In this document: one piece after another, positions 63,696-64,000 of the stretch | Layout of the letters: the number at the start of each line of letters is the position of its first letter | Numbering within the stretch: the first letter of the stretch is position 1 | NCBI RefSeq assembly: GCF_003671495.1 | Contig: NZ_RCHN01000019.1 | Coordinates: 124,001 to 188,000, forward strand | Origin: Ketobacter sp. | GTDB lineage: Bacteria > Pseudomonadota > Gammaproteobacteria > Pseudomonadales > Ketobacteraceae | Direction: 5' to 3' | Length of the DNA: 64,000 nt | The notes under the pieces: model-generated | What the model was told of the DNA's origin: nothing | The model's input: the letters and a program-made list of their open reading frames with translations, nothing else | Databases searched by the model: none | Translations under genes and position numbers: made by a program

Positions 63696-64000
63696 TCTTT
63701 CTTACCGAACACAGGCTTGCGCTTTTCAATTAACGCCTGCACACCCTCACGATGGTCAGCGGAGTTGGCGCTTAGGGCTTCATACGCCAACCCGGTGTCC
63801 ATCAAGGCATGCACAATGCGCTTCAATTCCAGATTGATCAACACTTTGGTCCAGCGAATGGCCTTGGTAGCACCGTTTAGCAGGCGATTGCACAGGGCCT
63901 CCACTGCAGCATCCAGTTCCTGGGCGGGAATACTGTAATTGATCAGGCCGATCTCGGCGGCACGGGGTGCTGTCAACAATTCACCGGTTAACAGGAACTC
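63692..64000 (-). CDS. Enoyl-CoA hydratase, C-terminal fragment (5' end outside window)
   Basis: 103 codons up to the right edge, reading EFLLTGELLTAPRAAEIGLI and on to the stop at 63692. The pattern LLTG..... A...GL.N and the C-terminal EGVQALIEKRKPVFGKKD are typical of crotonase C-termini. The catalytic part lies outside the window, so the reaction cannot be judged. Confidence 0.9.
   Translation of the reverse strand, partial: EFLLTGELLTAPRAAEIGLINYSIPAQELDAAVEALCNRLLNGATKAIRWTKVLINLELKRIVHALMDTGLAYEALSANSADHREGVQALIEKRKPVFGKKD

Overview
The window reads as chromosomal DNA of a free-living, probably marine, Gammaproteobacterium. The left third resembles the backbone of the Pseudomonas/Marinobacter/Alcanivorax-type Pseudomonadales: sulfite reductase, metH and nfuA, then a DAHP synthase, cysB, cysH, thrH, pabB, and a divergent ppsR/ppsA pair. 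The right half is rich in acyl-CoA and redox catabolism, as in marine degraders of lipids, terpenoids or steroids. This placement is inferred from gene content and order; no rRNA or tRNA is present to confirm it. I saw no insertion sequence, phage gene, CRISPR array or tRNA.

Layout. 1-8.9 kb: sulfur and methionine metabolism (cysI-like partial gene; metH-MATE-DUF2970 in tandem), nfuA and DAHP synthase. 9-16.6 kb: 5'-nucleotidase, a small exported protein, a universal stress protein, a TauE/SafE permease, cysB, a thioredoxin-fold protein with cysH, thrH and pabB. 16.6-24.2 kb: ppsR/ppsA, hisI, a nucleotidyl cyclase-FHA fusion, a zinc-finger-less DksA-like protein, an NnrS-family membrane protein and a cysteine-rich YkgJ-like protein. 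24.2-28.4 kb: a TRAP transporter of the TPR-lipoprotein (TatT/TatP/TatQ-M) type. 29-31.2 kb: folM-folK and an unusual enoyl-CoA hydratase. 31.1-34.7 kb: a YtcJ-like amidohydrolase, a TetR regulator and a family III CoA-transferase.

35.0-53.6 kb is the most distinctive part, a catabolic island. It holds an SDR, two tandem thiamine-diphosphate enzymes, a TetR regulator, and a five-gene operon (Fe(II)/2-oxoglutarate dioxygenase, FAD dehydrogenase, SRPBCC protein, SnoaL-like protein, SDR). A convergent four-gene operon follows (Rieske oxygenase, CoA-transferase, acyl-CoA dehydrogenase, enoyl-CoA hydratase), then gntR-acetoacetyl-CoA synthetase-like-extended SDR. A repeated operator-like palindrome, TGTCCGGACA / TGTMCGKACA, occurs upstream of the first SDR, upstream of the ThDP pair, and twice in the divergent Rieske/gntR promoter. 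This suggests one GntR-family regulon for an undescribed substrate. A separate 25-bp perfect inverted repeat overlaps a good sigma70 promoter in front of the dioxygenase operon, next to its TetR gene.

53.7-59.1 kb is a second beta-oxidation operon (acyl-CoA dehydrogenase, thiolase, HSD10-like SDR, nitronate-monooxygenase-family flavoprotein) with a divergent TetR gene and an intrinsic terminator. 59.2-64 kb holds a DUF427-thioesterase fusion, a TonB-dependent receptor, an alpha/beta hydrolase and a partial enoyl-CoA hydratase. Together the right half encodes uptake, activation, oxygenation and thiolytic breakdown of an organic acid or cyclic lipid-like compound; the substrate cannot be read from the sequence.
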